Both the position numbers and the translations under genes were made by a program. A stretch of 56,602 bases of DNA from Acidimicrobiia bacterium (GTDB taxonomy: Bacteria > Actinomycetota > Acidimicrobiia > IMCC26256 > JAENVU01), in contig JANYJV010000062.1 in the NCBI GenBank assembly GCA_025361725.1, positions 1 through 56,602 of the forward strand, given 5' to 3'. Every line of letters begins with the position of its first letter. The first letter of the stretch is position 1. The notes beneath the pieces are model-generated. The model had not been told where the DNA came from, made no database searches, and saw only the letters and a list, made by a program, of their open reading frames with translations. Positions 8,201 through 17,159 of the stretch are shown here, one piece after another.

Positions 8201-9691
8201 ATGGGGGCGTCAGTTGCGATCAGCGCGGTCGGGTCCGCGGCACCGAGCTTGCGCATCAGCGCGGCGGCGATCGGCGAAGCGTGGGGTCGATCGGGCGGTC
8301 GCTCCGTCAGCGCAGTGTGCGCGCCGGACGAGGACGCATTGACCCTCGCCGCGGCGGCCGCGGTCGACGCGCTCGCTCACGCAGACATCGATCCCTCCAG
8401 CGTCGACGGGTTGTGGTGGGGATGTTGTCGACCTCCCTTTGCGGAAGGGCCAAGTCACGCAGTGCTCGCCGCGGCGATCGGACTCGCGTCGCACGCCGGC
8501 GGCGCGCTGCTGAGCGGCTCACCCCACTCCGGAATCGAGGCGCTCCTGGGTGCGGCCGACGCCGTCGCCGCGGGTTCGGCTCGGACGGCGATGGTGGTGG
8601 TCTCCGACGCCCTCGTTCCCGGTCTGGGCAGCGGATTCGAGTCCCGATGCGGCGCCGGTGCGGCGGCGGTCCTGTTGAGCGCGGACGGTGGATCGGCGTC
8701 GATTTCGGCGCGCGTGACGCGTACCCATCCCTGGTTGGACCGCTACCGCGGCGACGGTGAAGCGACCACCCGAGACCTCTACGACGCTCGCCTCTTCCGC
8801 GAGGAGATGTTTCTCCCACCGGTCCAGGAAATCGCAGATCACCTCAGCGCGCTCGACGTGCGGGCGTGGTCGCTCCCTGATCCGGATGGTCGGCTGGGGC
8901 GTGTGGTGGCGCAACACGTCGGCGCCGCGATCGTGTCCTCGGCCGACATCTACGGCGCACTCGGAGACACGGGCGCGGCCGCGGCGATCCTCGGCGCGAT
9001 CGGAGCGTTCGACGTCGCCGGTCCGGTTGCGATCGTGGCCACCGGCGGAGGTCGGACGACCGGGATACTCGTCACCGTGGACACACCCGTCCCGGGGGCG
9101 ACGACGGTCGCGACCATGATTGCCGCGGACGCGCGAGACGCCACCTACTCCGACGTGCTTCGAGCGCGTGGCCAACTCAAGCCGGCCGGCGAGCAGATCC
9201 CGATGGGTGTGCCTCCGGAGAGTGCACTGTTCGCCCGCGGAGCGGACGAGATGCTGCAGCTCCTCGCCGGCAAGTGCGCAGACTGCTCGACCCTGAACAC
9301 ACCACCGTCGATTCATCCCACGTGTATTGCGTGCGGGGGCTCGAAGCTCGAACCGGTCGGCCTCGCTCGTCACGGCATGGTGCACACGTTCGTCGTCAAC
9401 CAGACGATGCCCGCACCATTCGTTGCCCCGCTGCCGATCGCGGTCATCGATCTCGACGACGGTGCGCGGATCATGCTCCAGGTCGTCGGCGACGGCGCCG
9501 ACCTCGCGATCGGCGACGAGGTCGACCTCGTCCTCCGCCGCTACGCCCACGAACGCGGCGTCCCCGTCTACGGGTACAAATCTAAGAAGCGCGCAGTCGA
9601 GCGAACCTCGACCCACGCAACCCGGAGCGAAAAGCTGACGCCACCGCAGGACCGAGACGGAGCGCGCAATTTGGAGTCGAAGGCCGTCTGA
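8201..9691 (+). CDS. HMG-CoA-synthase/thiolase-fold protein fused to a DUF35 (Zn ribbon + OB fold) domain
   Basis: 496 residues from ATG 8201 (an upstream in-frame ATG at 8138 lies close to the tRNA and is less likely). Residues 1-330 have the duplicated thiolase fold. At the place of the usual nucleophile (CxSG in homologues) the sequence reads SGSPHSGIEAL, so the catalytic Cys appears to be missing. Residues about 370-400 hold a zinc ribbon CADC-x12-CIAC, followed by an OB fold (MVHTFVVNQTMP, PIAVIDLDDGARIML). DUF35 domains bind acyl-CoA and partner thiolases, as in archaeal thiolase/HMG-CoA synthase assemblies and the steroid aldolase Ltp2-ChsH2. The thiolase gene starts inside this stop codon (TGATG), so the two products probably form one complex. 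Confidence 0.75.
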   Translation: MGASVAISAVGSAAPSLRISAAAIGEAWGRSGGRSVSAVCAPDEDALTLAAAAAVDALAHADIDPSSVDGLWWGCCRPPFAEGPSHAVLAAAIGLASHAGGALLSGSPHSGIEALLGAADAVAAGSARTAMVVVSDALVPGLGSGFESRCGAGAAAVLLSADGGSASISARVTRTHPWLDRYRGDGEATTRDLYDARLFREEMFLPPVQEIADHLSALDVRAWSLPDPDGRLGRVVAQHVGAAIVSSADIYGALGDTGAAAAILGAIGAFDVAGPVAIVATGGGRTTGILVTVDTPVPGATTVATMIAADARDATYSDVLRARGQLKPAGEQIPMGVPPESALFARGADEMLQLLAGKCADCSTLNTPPSIHPTCIACGGSKLEPVGLARHGMVHTFVVNQTMPAPFVAPLPIAVIDLDDGARIMLQVVGDGADLAIGDEVDLVLRRYAHERGVPVYGYKSKKRAVERTSTHATRSEKLTPPQDRDGARNLESKAV

Positions 9692-10866
9692 TGGCGTGGA
9701 ACCGGGTGGCGGTGGTGGGCGCGGGGCTCATCAAGATGGGCGAGCTGTTCGACCAGTCGTTCGAGATGATGGCCGCCGGTGCGTTCAATGCTGCGGTGGC
9801 ATCGGTCGACAAGGGGTTCGACCCGAAGGCCGTGGAAGCGGCGTTCGTCGCCACGCAGCGAGGCACCTTGTGGGGCCAAGAAGGCATCAGCGGCAACACC
9901 GTGCCGACCGCGATCGGTCTTGCCGGTATCGCCTGCACCCGGATCGAGAACGCATGTCCCTCCGGTTCGGACGCGTTCCGCGTCGGCGCGATGGCCGTCG
10001 CCTCGGGCGTCCATGACCTCGTGCTGGTCATCGGCGTCGAGAAGATGCGGGACAAGTCCACCGAAGAAGGCCTGTTGTCGCGCGCCGCATCGGGCCACCC
10101 GATCCTGACGCGGGGTGAGACCGCACCGGTGCTGTTCGCCCCGTTCGCCACGCGCCACATGCACGAGTTCGGTACGACGCGCGAGATGCTGGCCTCCGTC
10201 GCGGTGAAGAACCATCACAACGGATCGCTGGATCCGTACGCGCACTTCCAGAACGAGATCACGATCGAGCAGGTGCTCGCATCCCCTGCGGTCTGCACGC
10301 CGCTCCATCTGCTCGACTGCTGCCCGCAGACCGACGGTGCCGCGGCCGTCTTGCTCGCGCCCGCAGATCGCGCCCACGAGTTCACCGACCGACCCGTCTA
10401 CGTCGCCGGGTTCGGCGTCGCCACCGATCATCCCTACCTGCACGAGAAGACCAGCTTCGTCACTCTCCAGGCCACCGTCGAAGCTGCCAAGCGCGCCTAC
10501 GCGATGGCCGGCGTGGAACCAGCCGACATCGACATGGCCGAAGTCCATGACTGCTTCACCATCACCGAAATCCTCGACATCGAAGACCTGGGTTTCGTCG
10601 AGAAAGGCAAGGGCGGGATCGCGTCCCTCAACGGCGAGACCGCGCTCACCGGTCGCATTCCAGTGAACACCTCGGGCGGACTGCTCGCGGAAGGTCATCC
10701 CATCGGTGCGACTGGCATCGCGCAGTTGGCCGAATGTTGGTGGCAACTCCGTAACGAGGCCGGCGACCGGCAGGTCGAGATGCGCAACGGCCTGGCGCTC
10801 CAACACAACGTGGGTGGGCGCGGCTCAGGCGTGAGCGTCGTCAACATACTCACGACGAATCGGTAG
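9691..10866 (+). CDS. Thiolase, SCP2 / lipid-transfer type
   Basis: 391 residues, the normal length. Cys89 in ENACPSGSDAFR is the acyl-accepting nucleophile. AEVHDCFTITEI and the C-terminal GGLLAEGHPIGATG supply the remaining active-site residues. This subgroup performs thiolytic or retro-aldol cleavage of beta-keto or beta-hydroxy acyl-CoAs and commonly depends on a DUF35 partner. It overlaps the DUF35 fusion gene by one base and is followed after 6 bases by an enoyl-CoA hydratase, so the three form an operon for chain shortening. Acetyl-CoA or propionyl-CoA release is inferred. Confidence 0.88.
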   Translation: MAWNRVAVVGAGLIKMGELFDQSFEMMAAGAFNAAVASVDKGFDPKAVEAAFVATQRGTLWGQEGISGNTVPTAIGLAGIACTRIENACPSGSDAFRVGAMAVASGVHDLVLVIGVEKMRDKSTEEGLLSRAASGHPILTRGETAPVLFAPFATRHMHEFGTTREMLASVAVKNHHNGSLDPYAHFQNEITIEQVLASPAVCTPLHLLDCCPQTDGAAAVLLAPADRAHEFTDRPVYVAGFGVATDHPYLHEKTSFVTLQATVEAAKRAYAMAGVEPADIDMAEVHDCFTITEILDIEDLGFVEKGKGGIASLNGETALTGRIPVNTSGGLLAEGHPIGATGIAQLAECWWQLRNEAGDRQVEMRNGLALQHNVGGRGSGVSVVNILTTNR

Positions 10867-10872
10867 AGGTCG

Positions 10873-11679
10873 ATGGCTGCTCACCTCCACGTCGAAACTG
10901 CGGACGACGGCGTGTGTCGGATCACGCTCGATCGCCCCGACGCGAAGCACGCCCTCACCGTCGCAATGCGGGACGGGATCGTCGACGCGGTGCGCGCCGG
11001 GCGGTCCGATCCCACCGTCCGAGCGTTCCTGATCCGCGCGACCGGCGACGCCTTCTGTGCCGGCATGGATCTCAGCGCGTCGACGGTCTCACAAGCCGGC
11101 CAGCCGGGCTTCGACCCACGCACGACCGCGGAAGCGCTCCGCATCGGCGTCCAGACCTTTATCCGCGAACTGTGGGAGATGGACAAGCCGACGGTCGCCG
11201 CGGTCCAGGGCGCGGCCGTCGGGCCGGGCGCGCATCTTGCGCTCGCCTGTGACTTCGTCCTCGTGGCCCCCGAGACGAAATTCCTGTGGTCGTTTCACAA
11301 GTGGGGCCTCGTCGTGGACGCGGGCGGGGCATACCTCCTCCCCCGGCTCGTTGGGCTGCCACGAGCCAAAGCCATGGTCATGCTCGGCGAGAGCTGCATC
11401 GGTTCGGACGCCGTCGATGCCGGACTCGCGTATCGGTGTCTTCCCGATCGCGACACGCTGGCCGCCGAAGCCGACGCGCTCGCCGTGCGTCTCGCGTCGG
11501 GACCGACGCGCGCGCTCGGACTCTCCAAGCGGCTCCTGAACGCGAGTTTTGAGACCGAACTCGGACCGTCGTTGGAAATGGAAGGCGCCTACCAATCGCT
11601 CGCGACGGCATCGTCCGATCTGGTCGAGGGCATGACCGCGTTTCGGGAGAAGCGCGCCGCCCGCTTCACGGGCAGGTGA
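10873..11679 (+). CDS. Enoyl-CoA hydratase/isomerase family protein
   Basis: 268 residues. Crotonase-fold landmarks: LDRPDAKHALTVAMRDGI near the N-terminus, the oxyanion-hole segments RATGDAFCAGMDLS and AVQGAAVGPGAHLALACD, and LVGLPRAKAMVMLGE. It hydrates a 2-enoyl-CoA or isomerises its double bond. The ATG follows AGAGGTCG, six bases after the thiolase stop, and belongs to the same operon. The substrate is not determinable, and some crotonase members do other chemistry. Confidence 0.85.
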   Translation: MAAHLHVETADDGVCRITLDRPDAKHALTVAMRDGIVDAVRAGRSDPTVRAFLIRATGDAFCAGMDLSASTVSQAGQPGFDPRTTAEALRIGVQTFIRELWEMDKPTVAAVQGAAVGPGAHLALACDFVLVAPETKFLWSFHKWGLVVDAGGAYLLPRLVGLPRAKAMVMLGESCIGSDAVDAGLAYRCLPDRDTLAAEADALAVRLASGPTRALGLSKRLLNASFETELGPSLEMEGAYQSLATASSDLVEGMTAFREKRAARFTGR

Positions 11680-11683
11680 CCCG

Positions 11684-14434
11684 ATGAAGCGGCGCGGGTT
11701 CGTACCGATCGTGATCGGCGCAGCGGTGGCATCGGTCCTCGTCGGCGTCGGACCAGCAACGACGTCGGACGCGGCACCACCGCCGGCGCCGCTCGACCTC
11801 GTCCGTCCCCGCATCGTCGGCGCCGGGACGGACCTTGACGTCGTCCGCACCCGCCTCGGTCGGGAGCCCTACGCCACCATCTTCCGGCAGCTCGACGCCC
11901 GCGCCCACCAGGCCGATGCCATTCCGCTCGACGACCACACCATTGGTTCGGAGCGAACCAAGGCCAAATCCACCAAGGACCTTGCGTTCGAGTACCGACT
12001 CGACCGGACCGTGGTGAACGGCACGATCTCGCCGTTCCCGTCCGCGCCCGAACGCACCGCGATCGGCGACGTCGTCCGCGGTCGCCTCCTGGCGATGTAC
12101 ACCCGCAGCCGGCTCGCCGTTCCGGCTCCACTCGGCGGCACCGATCGGGACATCAACACGTCGGAGGAACTCCTCCAGGACGCGAGCGCCTACGACACGA
12201 TGGTGGCGGCGGGCTACGACTTCGGAAGTGCCGAACCGACCATCCGCGCCAATCTCACCGACCTCGCGTCCGAGCTCTACCGCAACTACGTCGACCCCTC
12301 GACGGCGTCGAACTTCACCACCGTGCTCCCGAACAACCACCGATCAAAGTCCGCCGCCGCGCTCGGCGTCGCCGCGCTGGCGCTCTTCGGCACTCCACCG
12401 ACCGAAGGTGCACCCACCGCCGACGATCGTGATCCACGGAACTGGCTCATCTTTGGTCTGGATCAGGTCGACCTCGTCCAGCGGTACACCTTCGTCGCGC
12501 CCGGAGGCGGCTACGGTGAAGGTCCCTACTACCAGCGGTACGCGAGCCAGAACCTCCTGCCGTTCACCCGGGCATGGGATCACGCACGCGGGAACCGCGC
12601 GTGGAATGTCGGCGGGCGTTCGATCCCGGACCTCTGGCACCACCCCGCGTACCGGGCCACCCAACGGTGGATGCTGGATGTCACCCTGCCCGACGGAGGG
12701 CTTGCACCCATCGACGACGGCAACGTCGGGTCCTCCTATTACTTCGGTCTCGCGCCGGCCGACCCCGCCGACGCGCCGGCGTTCCGGTGGCGCTGGGAGC
12801 ACGCGCCAACGCCGTACGGCACCGACGGCAGCATCGACCTCGCGGCCGATGCGCTCGCGAACTTCGACGACTCGATCGCCGCTGCGCCGCCAACCGGGTC
12901 GCCGACGCGGCTGGACGACGAATCCGGTACGGCGGTGTTTCGCAGCGACTGGACCCCCGACGCGGTCGAGGCCGTGGTGCTCGGCGAGCACGGCGCGGCA
13001 ATGGAACTCGGACGGGACCGCGACGGGCTCGGGCAGGTCGCCGGCGCGGCCCACGAACATCCCGACACCGCCAGCTACTTCATGCACGCGTACGGCGAAC
13101 GGCTGCTCCTCGATCCTGGCTACCTCACGTTCGAACAGCGCGGCCTGGTGAACCAGCCGACCGATCACAACGTGATCCTCGTCAACGGCGCCGGACCCTC
13201 GGATCCGTTCCTCGCGTCGATCCTCTGGACCAACAACCGGGCCGGGCTCCCACCGGTCGACGGTCAGGCGACGATGACCGGACTCACCGACACCCCAGCG
13301 TGGGATCGCACCCGAGTCGACAGCGCCTACGCCGGTGCAACGATTCGCCGGCGTTTCGAGTTCGTCGACAACCGCTATCTGGTCACGTTCGACACCGTCA
13401 CCGCCCGCGCCGGCGACGCGATCACGTGGGTCACCCACGGCAACGGTGGCGGGACGAGCGGCGGGACCTTCGTTCCCTCGACCGTCGGCGGGCGTTGGGA
13501 GCACGGCGCGGCGCGTGTGGACACCGGGCTCGCCACCACCGCCGGCGCTACCGCACTGAGCACCCGCACCACCACTCATGAAGGCGCGAATCGCGCGCTG
13601 CTGACCCACACGACCCTCGACACCACCGCGACTGCGGTGGCTCCCACCACGCGCGCCGTCGGCATCGCGTATCCGACCCGGATCGGCGACGCGCCACCCG
13701 TCGTCGAGTCCCTGCCCGACCCCGGCGACGGCAGCGTCCGGTTGCGTCTCACCGACCCCGCCGGGGACCGAATCGTCACCGCCACGCAGTCCCGCGCCGG
13801 CCACGTCACCGTGCGCGATCGTCACCTCGACGGCAGGCTGCGCAGCGTGAGTCACGACTTCGCTCGCACGGTGTCCGGGCCGTCGGGCCTGCGGGTGACC
13901 CGGACCCGCCGTGGAAATCTCGGAGTTCATATCGACGACGGAACCGTCGACGTGGTTGCGCCCAAGGCCGATGTGACGTTGCACGGTCTCGCGTTCGTGC
14001 CCGCGCGTGCCGACGGCGCGTGTTCTCTGACCACCAACGAAACCGGCACCTACGTCCGGACCGCGCGTGACGGTGCCGTGACCCTCTCCGCGAGTGCGGG
14101 CAACTCCGCACCGGCCGCCGATCCGGGCCCGGACGTCGACAACGTGCCGGCACCCGCGTTCTACCGGCTCGATGCGTCGGCGAGCTGCGACGCGAATCGC
14201 GACGCGCTCACCGCGCGCTGGCAGGTCCTTACTGCGCCGGCGGGCAGCGCCTGGATCCTGGTGGACCCCGACACCACTCGACCCTGGTTGGCCCTCGACG
14301 TTCCCGGCCCCTACCGAGTCCGTCTCACCGTGACCGACTCCCACGGCGCGTCGAGCCGTGCCTCGGATCTCACGGTGTTCGCCGGGCCTCGATGCATCGG
14401 CGACCGCCTCACCTGGTCCGACCCCCGCTGCTGA
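11684..14434 (+). CDS. Secreted heparinase II/III-like protein with C-terminal PKD-type domain
   Basis: 916 residues. Residues 1-31 form a signal peptide. An alpha-helical toroid-like region follows (LPNNHRSKSAAALGVAALAL, a 'NNH' motif typical of the family), then a beta-sandwich part rich in YFMHAYGERLLLDPGY and TDHNVILVNG, which matches the heparinase II/III C-domain. The last about 95 residues (NSAPAADPGPDVDNV to the end) are a PKD/Ig-like module ending YRVRLTVTDSHGASS. Expected role: polysaccharide lyase acting outside the cell. It starts 4 bases after the hydratase stop but is functionally unrelated. Its stop codon sits in a strong hairpin. Confidence 0.65.
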   Translation: MKRRGFVPIVIGAAVASVLVGVGPATTSDAAPPPAPLDLVRPRIVGAGTDLDVVRTRLGREPYATIFRQLDARAHQADAIPLDDHTIGSERTKAKSTKDLAFEYRLDRTVVNGTISPFPSAPERTAIGDVVRGRLLAMYTRSRLAVPAPLGGTDRDINTSEELLQDASAYDTMVAAGYDFGSAEPTIRANLTDLASELYRNYVDPSTASNFTTVLPNNHRSKSAAALGVAALALFGTPPTEGAPTADDRDPRNWLIFGLDQVDLVQRYTFVAPGGGYGEGPYYQRYASQNLLPFTRAWDHARGNRAWNVGGRSIPDLWHHPAYRATQRWMLDVTLPDGGLAPIDDGNVGSSYYFGLAPADPADAPAFRWRWEHAPTPYGTDGSIDLAADALANFDDSIAAAPPTGSPTRLDDESGTAVFRSDWTPDAVEAVVLGEHGAAMELGRDRDGLGQVAGAAHEHPDTASYFMHAYGERLLLDPGYLTFEQRGLVNQPTDHNVILVNGAGPSDPFLASILWTNNRAGLPPVDGQATMTGLTDTPAWDRTRVDSAYAGATIRRRFEFVDNRYLVTFDTVTARAGDAITWVTHGNGGGTSGGTFVPSTVGGRWEHGAARVDTGLATTAGATALSTRTTTHEGANRALLTHTTLDTTATAVAPTTRAVGIAYPTRIGDAPPVVESLPDPGDGSVRLRLTDPAGDRIVTATQSRAGHVTVRDRHLDGRLRSVSHDFARTVSGPSGLRVTRTRRGNLGVHIDDGTVDVVAPKADVTLHGLAFVPARADGACSLTTNETGTYVRTARDGAVTLSASAGNSAPAADPGPDVDNVPAPAFYRLDASASCDANRDALTARWQVLTAPAGSAWILVDPDTTRPWLALDVPGPYRVRLTVTDSHGASSRASDLTVFAGPRCIGDRLTWSDPRC

Positions 14435-14445
14435 CAGCAGCGGGG
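14423..14445 (+). terminator. Hairpin terminator at the end of the heparinase-like gene
   Basis: CCCCGCTGCT and AGCAGCGGGG pair perfectly (10 bp) around the loop GAC, and the stem includes the TGA stop (14432-14434). No T-run follows, as is common for hairpin terminators in GC-rich actinobacteria. Confidence 0.65.
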
Positions 14446-14462
14446 AGTCATACCTCGCGCTC

Positions 14463-14484
14463 TAGTGTCTGACGCTCACGTCAG
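14463..14484 (+). promoter_or_regulatory. -10 box and CTGAC-N6-GTCAG operator of the SDR/acyl-CoA dehydrogenase operon
   Basis: TAGTGT (14463-14468) is followed directly by the palindrome CTGAC-GCTCAC-GTCAG (14469-14484), 18 bases before ATG 14503. The same architecture occurs at 22004-22027 and 55742-55761. A dimeric repressor bound here would cover the transcription start. No regulator can be assigned. Confidence 0.5.
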
Positions 14485-14502
14485 GTACAGGAAGGTTTGG
14501 TC

Positions 14503-15420
14503 ATGGGTCGGTTCGACGGCAAAGTTGCGATCGTCACGGGGGCGGGACGGGGTATCGGCCGATCCGAGGCTTTGCTGCTCGCGGCAGAAGGCGCAGCCGT
14601 CGTCGTCAACGATCTCGGCGGCGAAACCACCGGCGAGGGTGCGGACCAGCGACCCGCCCAGCAGGTGGTCGACGAGATCACGAACGCGGGCGGGCGGGCC
14701 GCCGCGAACTACGACGACATCTCAGCCTGGAGTGGTGGACAGGCACTCGTCGCGCAGGCCGTCGACGCGTTCGGTGGGCTCGATGTGCTCATCAACAACG
14801 CCGGGATTCTGCGGGACAAGATGAGCTTCAACATGGACGAAGCCGAATGGGACGCCGTCATCAACGTCCATCTCAAAGGCCACTTCTCCACGAGCCGATT
14901 CGCGGCGGCGTACTGGCGCCAGACCAGCAAGGAGACCGGCAACCCCATCGGCGGCGCGATCGTGAACACCGCGAGTGAATCATGCCTCTACGGCAACGCC
15001 GGCCAGGTGAACTACGCGGCCGCCAAGGCCGGAATCGCGTCGATGACGATCGTCATGGCGCGTGAACTCGAGCGGATCGGCGTGCGGGTCAACGCCATCG
15101 CCCCGGTGGCGCGGACCCGGCTGACCGAAACCGTCGCCGGCGGAATGCTCGACGCCAAGGAAGGCGACTTCGACCGCTTCGCCCCGGAGAACGCGGCGGC
15201 GATGGCGATCTGGCTCGCTTCGCCCGACGCCGACGGCATCAACGGGCAGGTCTTCGCCGTGGGCGGCGGGAAGGCGCAACTCCTCCAAGGCTGGACGCCC
15301 GCCACCGAGGTCGCCGCTACCGACGTGTGGTCACTCGACTCGCTCACCGCGGCACGGGACGCGCTCACCGGCGGCCGCCCGACCGACGTTCCGCCGTTCA
15401 TGCCTCCCTTCGAGGGCTGA
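14503..15420 (+). CDS. Short-chain dehydrogenase/reductase (hydroxyacyl-CoA type)
   Basis: 305 residues. ATG 14503 is chosen over the TTG two codons earlier because CAGGAAGG lies 7-8 bases upstream. The N-terminal TGAGRGIGRSEA binds NAD(P), NNAG is the fold motif, and NTASESCLYG plus NYAAAKAG provide the Ser-Tyr-Lys triad. The long C-terminal extension and sequence style match SDRs that oxidise 3-hydroxyacyl-CoAs in side-chain degradation (relatives of the dehydrogenase part of multifunctional enzyme 2). It heads an operon with the acyl-CoA dehydrogenase at 15430 and probably further genes to 18149, under the CTGAC palindrome. Confidence 0.85.
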   Translation: MGRFDGKVAIVTGAGRGIGRSEALLLAAEGAAVVVNDLGGETTGEGADQRPAQQVVDEITNAGGRAAANYDDISAWSGGQALVAQAVDAFGGLDVLINNAGILRDKMSFNMDEAEWDAVINVHLKGHFSTSRFAAAYWRQTSKETGNPIGGAIVNTASESCLYGNAGQVNYAAAKAGIASMTIVMARELERIGVRVNAIAPVARTRLTETVAGGMLDAKEGDFDRFAPENAAAMAIWLASPDADGINGQVFAVGGGKAQLLQGWTPATEVAATDVWSLDSLTAARDALTGGRPTDVPPFMPPFEG

Positions 15421-15429
15421 CCCACCGCC

Positions 15430-16608
15430 ATGCATCTCGACTGGGGACCCGAGGTCGACGCCTTTCGCGCCGAGCTCGTCGCGTTCCTCGACGAACACGC
15501 GCCGCCGGAGACGCGCTCGCAGCGCGACTACGCGATGGGCAGTCATGAAGAAGTTGTTCCGCAGTGGGCGCGCGACTGGCAGGCCACCCTGTTCGATCAC
15601 GGGTGGATGATTCCGGGATACCCACCGGAACGCGGCGGTCGGAACGCGTCGTCAGTGCAAACACTCGTCTATCTCGAAGAGATGTCGGCTCGCGGGATTC
15701 CGCGATCCCTGCACTTCCCGGGGTACGCGATCGTCGCGCCGAGCTTGTTGGACTTCGGAACGCCGGCGCAGCAGGAGCTCGTCCCGGCCGCGATTCGTGG
15801 TGACACCATCTGGTGCATTGGCATGAGCGAGCCGAACGCGGGCTCAGACCTCGCGAACCTTCAGACCCGTGCCGTGCTCGACGGCGACCGCTTCGTCGTC
15901 AACGGTCAGAAGGTCTGGACGTCGTACGCGATGGTCGCCGGCAAGTGTTGCCTCTACGTGCGCACCGACCCGGCCGCGCCGAAGCACCAGGGCATCTCGC
16001 TGCTCATCGTGGACATGGACACCCCCGGCATCGACGTCCGACCACTGACCCACATCAACGGCAACGCGGATTTCGCGGAAGTGTTCTTCACCGACGTCGA
16101 GGTGCCGGTCGCGAACCTCGTCGGTGAACTCAACGGTGGTTGGCGGATCACGCAAGGGTCGCTGGCGCACGAACGCGCGGGCCTCTGGGTGGAAGCCGTG
16201 GCGCGGCTCGAGCAGACCGTCACGGGGCTCGTCGACCTGGCTCACCGACGCGGCATAGCGCAGGACCCCACGGTCCGGCGGGCGATTGCGAAGGGCTACC
16301 AGCAGGCGGCCAGTCTGCGTGCCCTGGGTTACAAGGGTTTCACCAGCTTCGCCGCTCGAGGCACGTCGGCCCCCGAGCACTCGTACATGAAGCTCGCGAC
16401 CTCGGAGTTAGGCACGTCGCTGTACGAGCTGGGGATGGAAATCCAGGGTGCGTACGGACCGGTGATCGACGAGGAGCGCAGTGAGGAGGCGGGCCGGTGG
16501 GCTTTGAGCTTCTTCGTGAGTTTCGCCAACACCATCGCCGGCGGCACAAGTGAAATCCAGCGCAACATCATCGCCCAACGCGTCCTCGGCCTCCCGAGAA
16601 GTGCGTGA
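15430..16608 (+). CDS. Acyl-CoA dehydrogenase
   Basis: 392 residues, nine bases after the SDR stop. Landmarks are the long N-terminal helical start typical of FadE enzymes working as partners, CIGMSEPNAGSDLANLQTRA, FVVNGQKVWTSYA and the C-terminal IAGGTSEIQRNIIAQRVLGL. It catalyses FAD-dependent alpha,beta-desaturation. Together with the shorter homologue at 17160 it may form a heteromer, as for paired FadE proteins in steroid side-chain catabolism. The pairing is inference, since one unrelated gene lies between them. Confidence 0.88.
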   Translation: MHLDWGPEVDAFRAELVAFLDEHAPPETRSQRDYAMGSHEEVVPQWARDWQATLFDHGWMIPGYPPERGGRNASSVQTLVYLEEMSARGIPRSLHFPGYAIVAPSLLDFGTPAQQELVPAAIRGDTIWCIGMSEPNAGSDLANLQTRAVLDGDRFVVNGQKVWTSYAMVAGKCCLYVRTDPAAPKHQGISLLIVDMDTPGIDVRPLTHINGNADFAEVFFTDVEVPVANLVGELNGGWRITQGSLAHERAGLWVEAVARLEQTVTGLVDLAHRRGIAQDPTVRRAIAKGYQQAASLRALGYKGFTSFAARGTSAPEHSYMKLATSELGTSLYELGMEIQGAYGPVIDEERSEEAGRWALSFFVSFANTIAGGTSEIQRNIIAQRVLGLPRSA

Positions 16609-16663
16609 CGATCGATCCGTACCAAGCTGTCGTGGGGTCCGCTTCCGCCGGTACCCTCAGCTG

Positions 16664-17143
16664 ATGGCCACCGCCGGCGACCCGACCCCGAACCGCAACT
16701 CCGGACCGACGCCGGCCGAGTTGGCGCGGCTCCAACACGAGGTTGCCGAGGCGCAGCTCCCCGACCCGATCCTGCGGGTGCTCGTCAGCGTGTGCAATCG
16801 CGGCAGCCTCACCTTCGGAGTCACGGTCGCGCAGCGCGGCCTGGTGATCTGCGGCACCGCAGTCGGCGTCGCACGGTTCATGCACAACATGGCAGCAGAA
16901 CTCGAGGCACGCGGCGGTGACGATGCCGAGGTGCTGTCCGAGCCGTTGCGATATCTCGCCCTCATCGCCGAGGACCCGGAGCCCGGTCCGGACGACGGGT
17001 CCGGCCCGGTCGACGACCTCCCGTTGTACCTGCACCTCGAGGACGCTCGCATTCGCAGCGGCAACGCCATCATCGCCGATCAGGTGCGCTGGCGCGGTCG
17101 GCTCGTCGACGTCGACGGCTGGTCGTTGGGCATTCACGGTTGA
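16664..17143 (+). CDS. GvpU-like protein (gas-vesicle accessory family), no gvp cluster nearby
   Basis: 159 residues from ATG 16664. The pattern FGVTVAQRGLVICGTAVG in the middle, a long helix with MHNMAAELEARGG, and the end PLYLHLEDARI with WWRGR-like VRWRGRLVDVDGWSLG resembles the GvpU accessory proteins, which have an LTVGG-type strand and end in RGVWWRGR...VDGF. None of the structural gas-vesicle genes are in the window, and the gene sits between two acyl-CoA dehydrogenases, so a role in gas vesicles is doubtful. The call comes from pattern memory and needs a profile search. Confidence 0.4.
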   Translation: MATAGDPTPNRNSGPTPAELARLQHEVAEAQLPDPILRVLVSVCNRGSLTFGVTVAQRGLVICGTAVGVARFMHNMAAELEARGGDDAEVLSEPLRYLALIAEDPEPGPDDGSGPVDDLPLYLHLEDARIRSGNAIIADQVRWRGRLVDVDGWSLGIHG

Positions 17144-17159
17144 CTCCCCACGCTGACCG

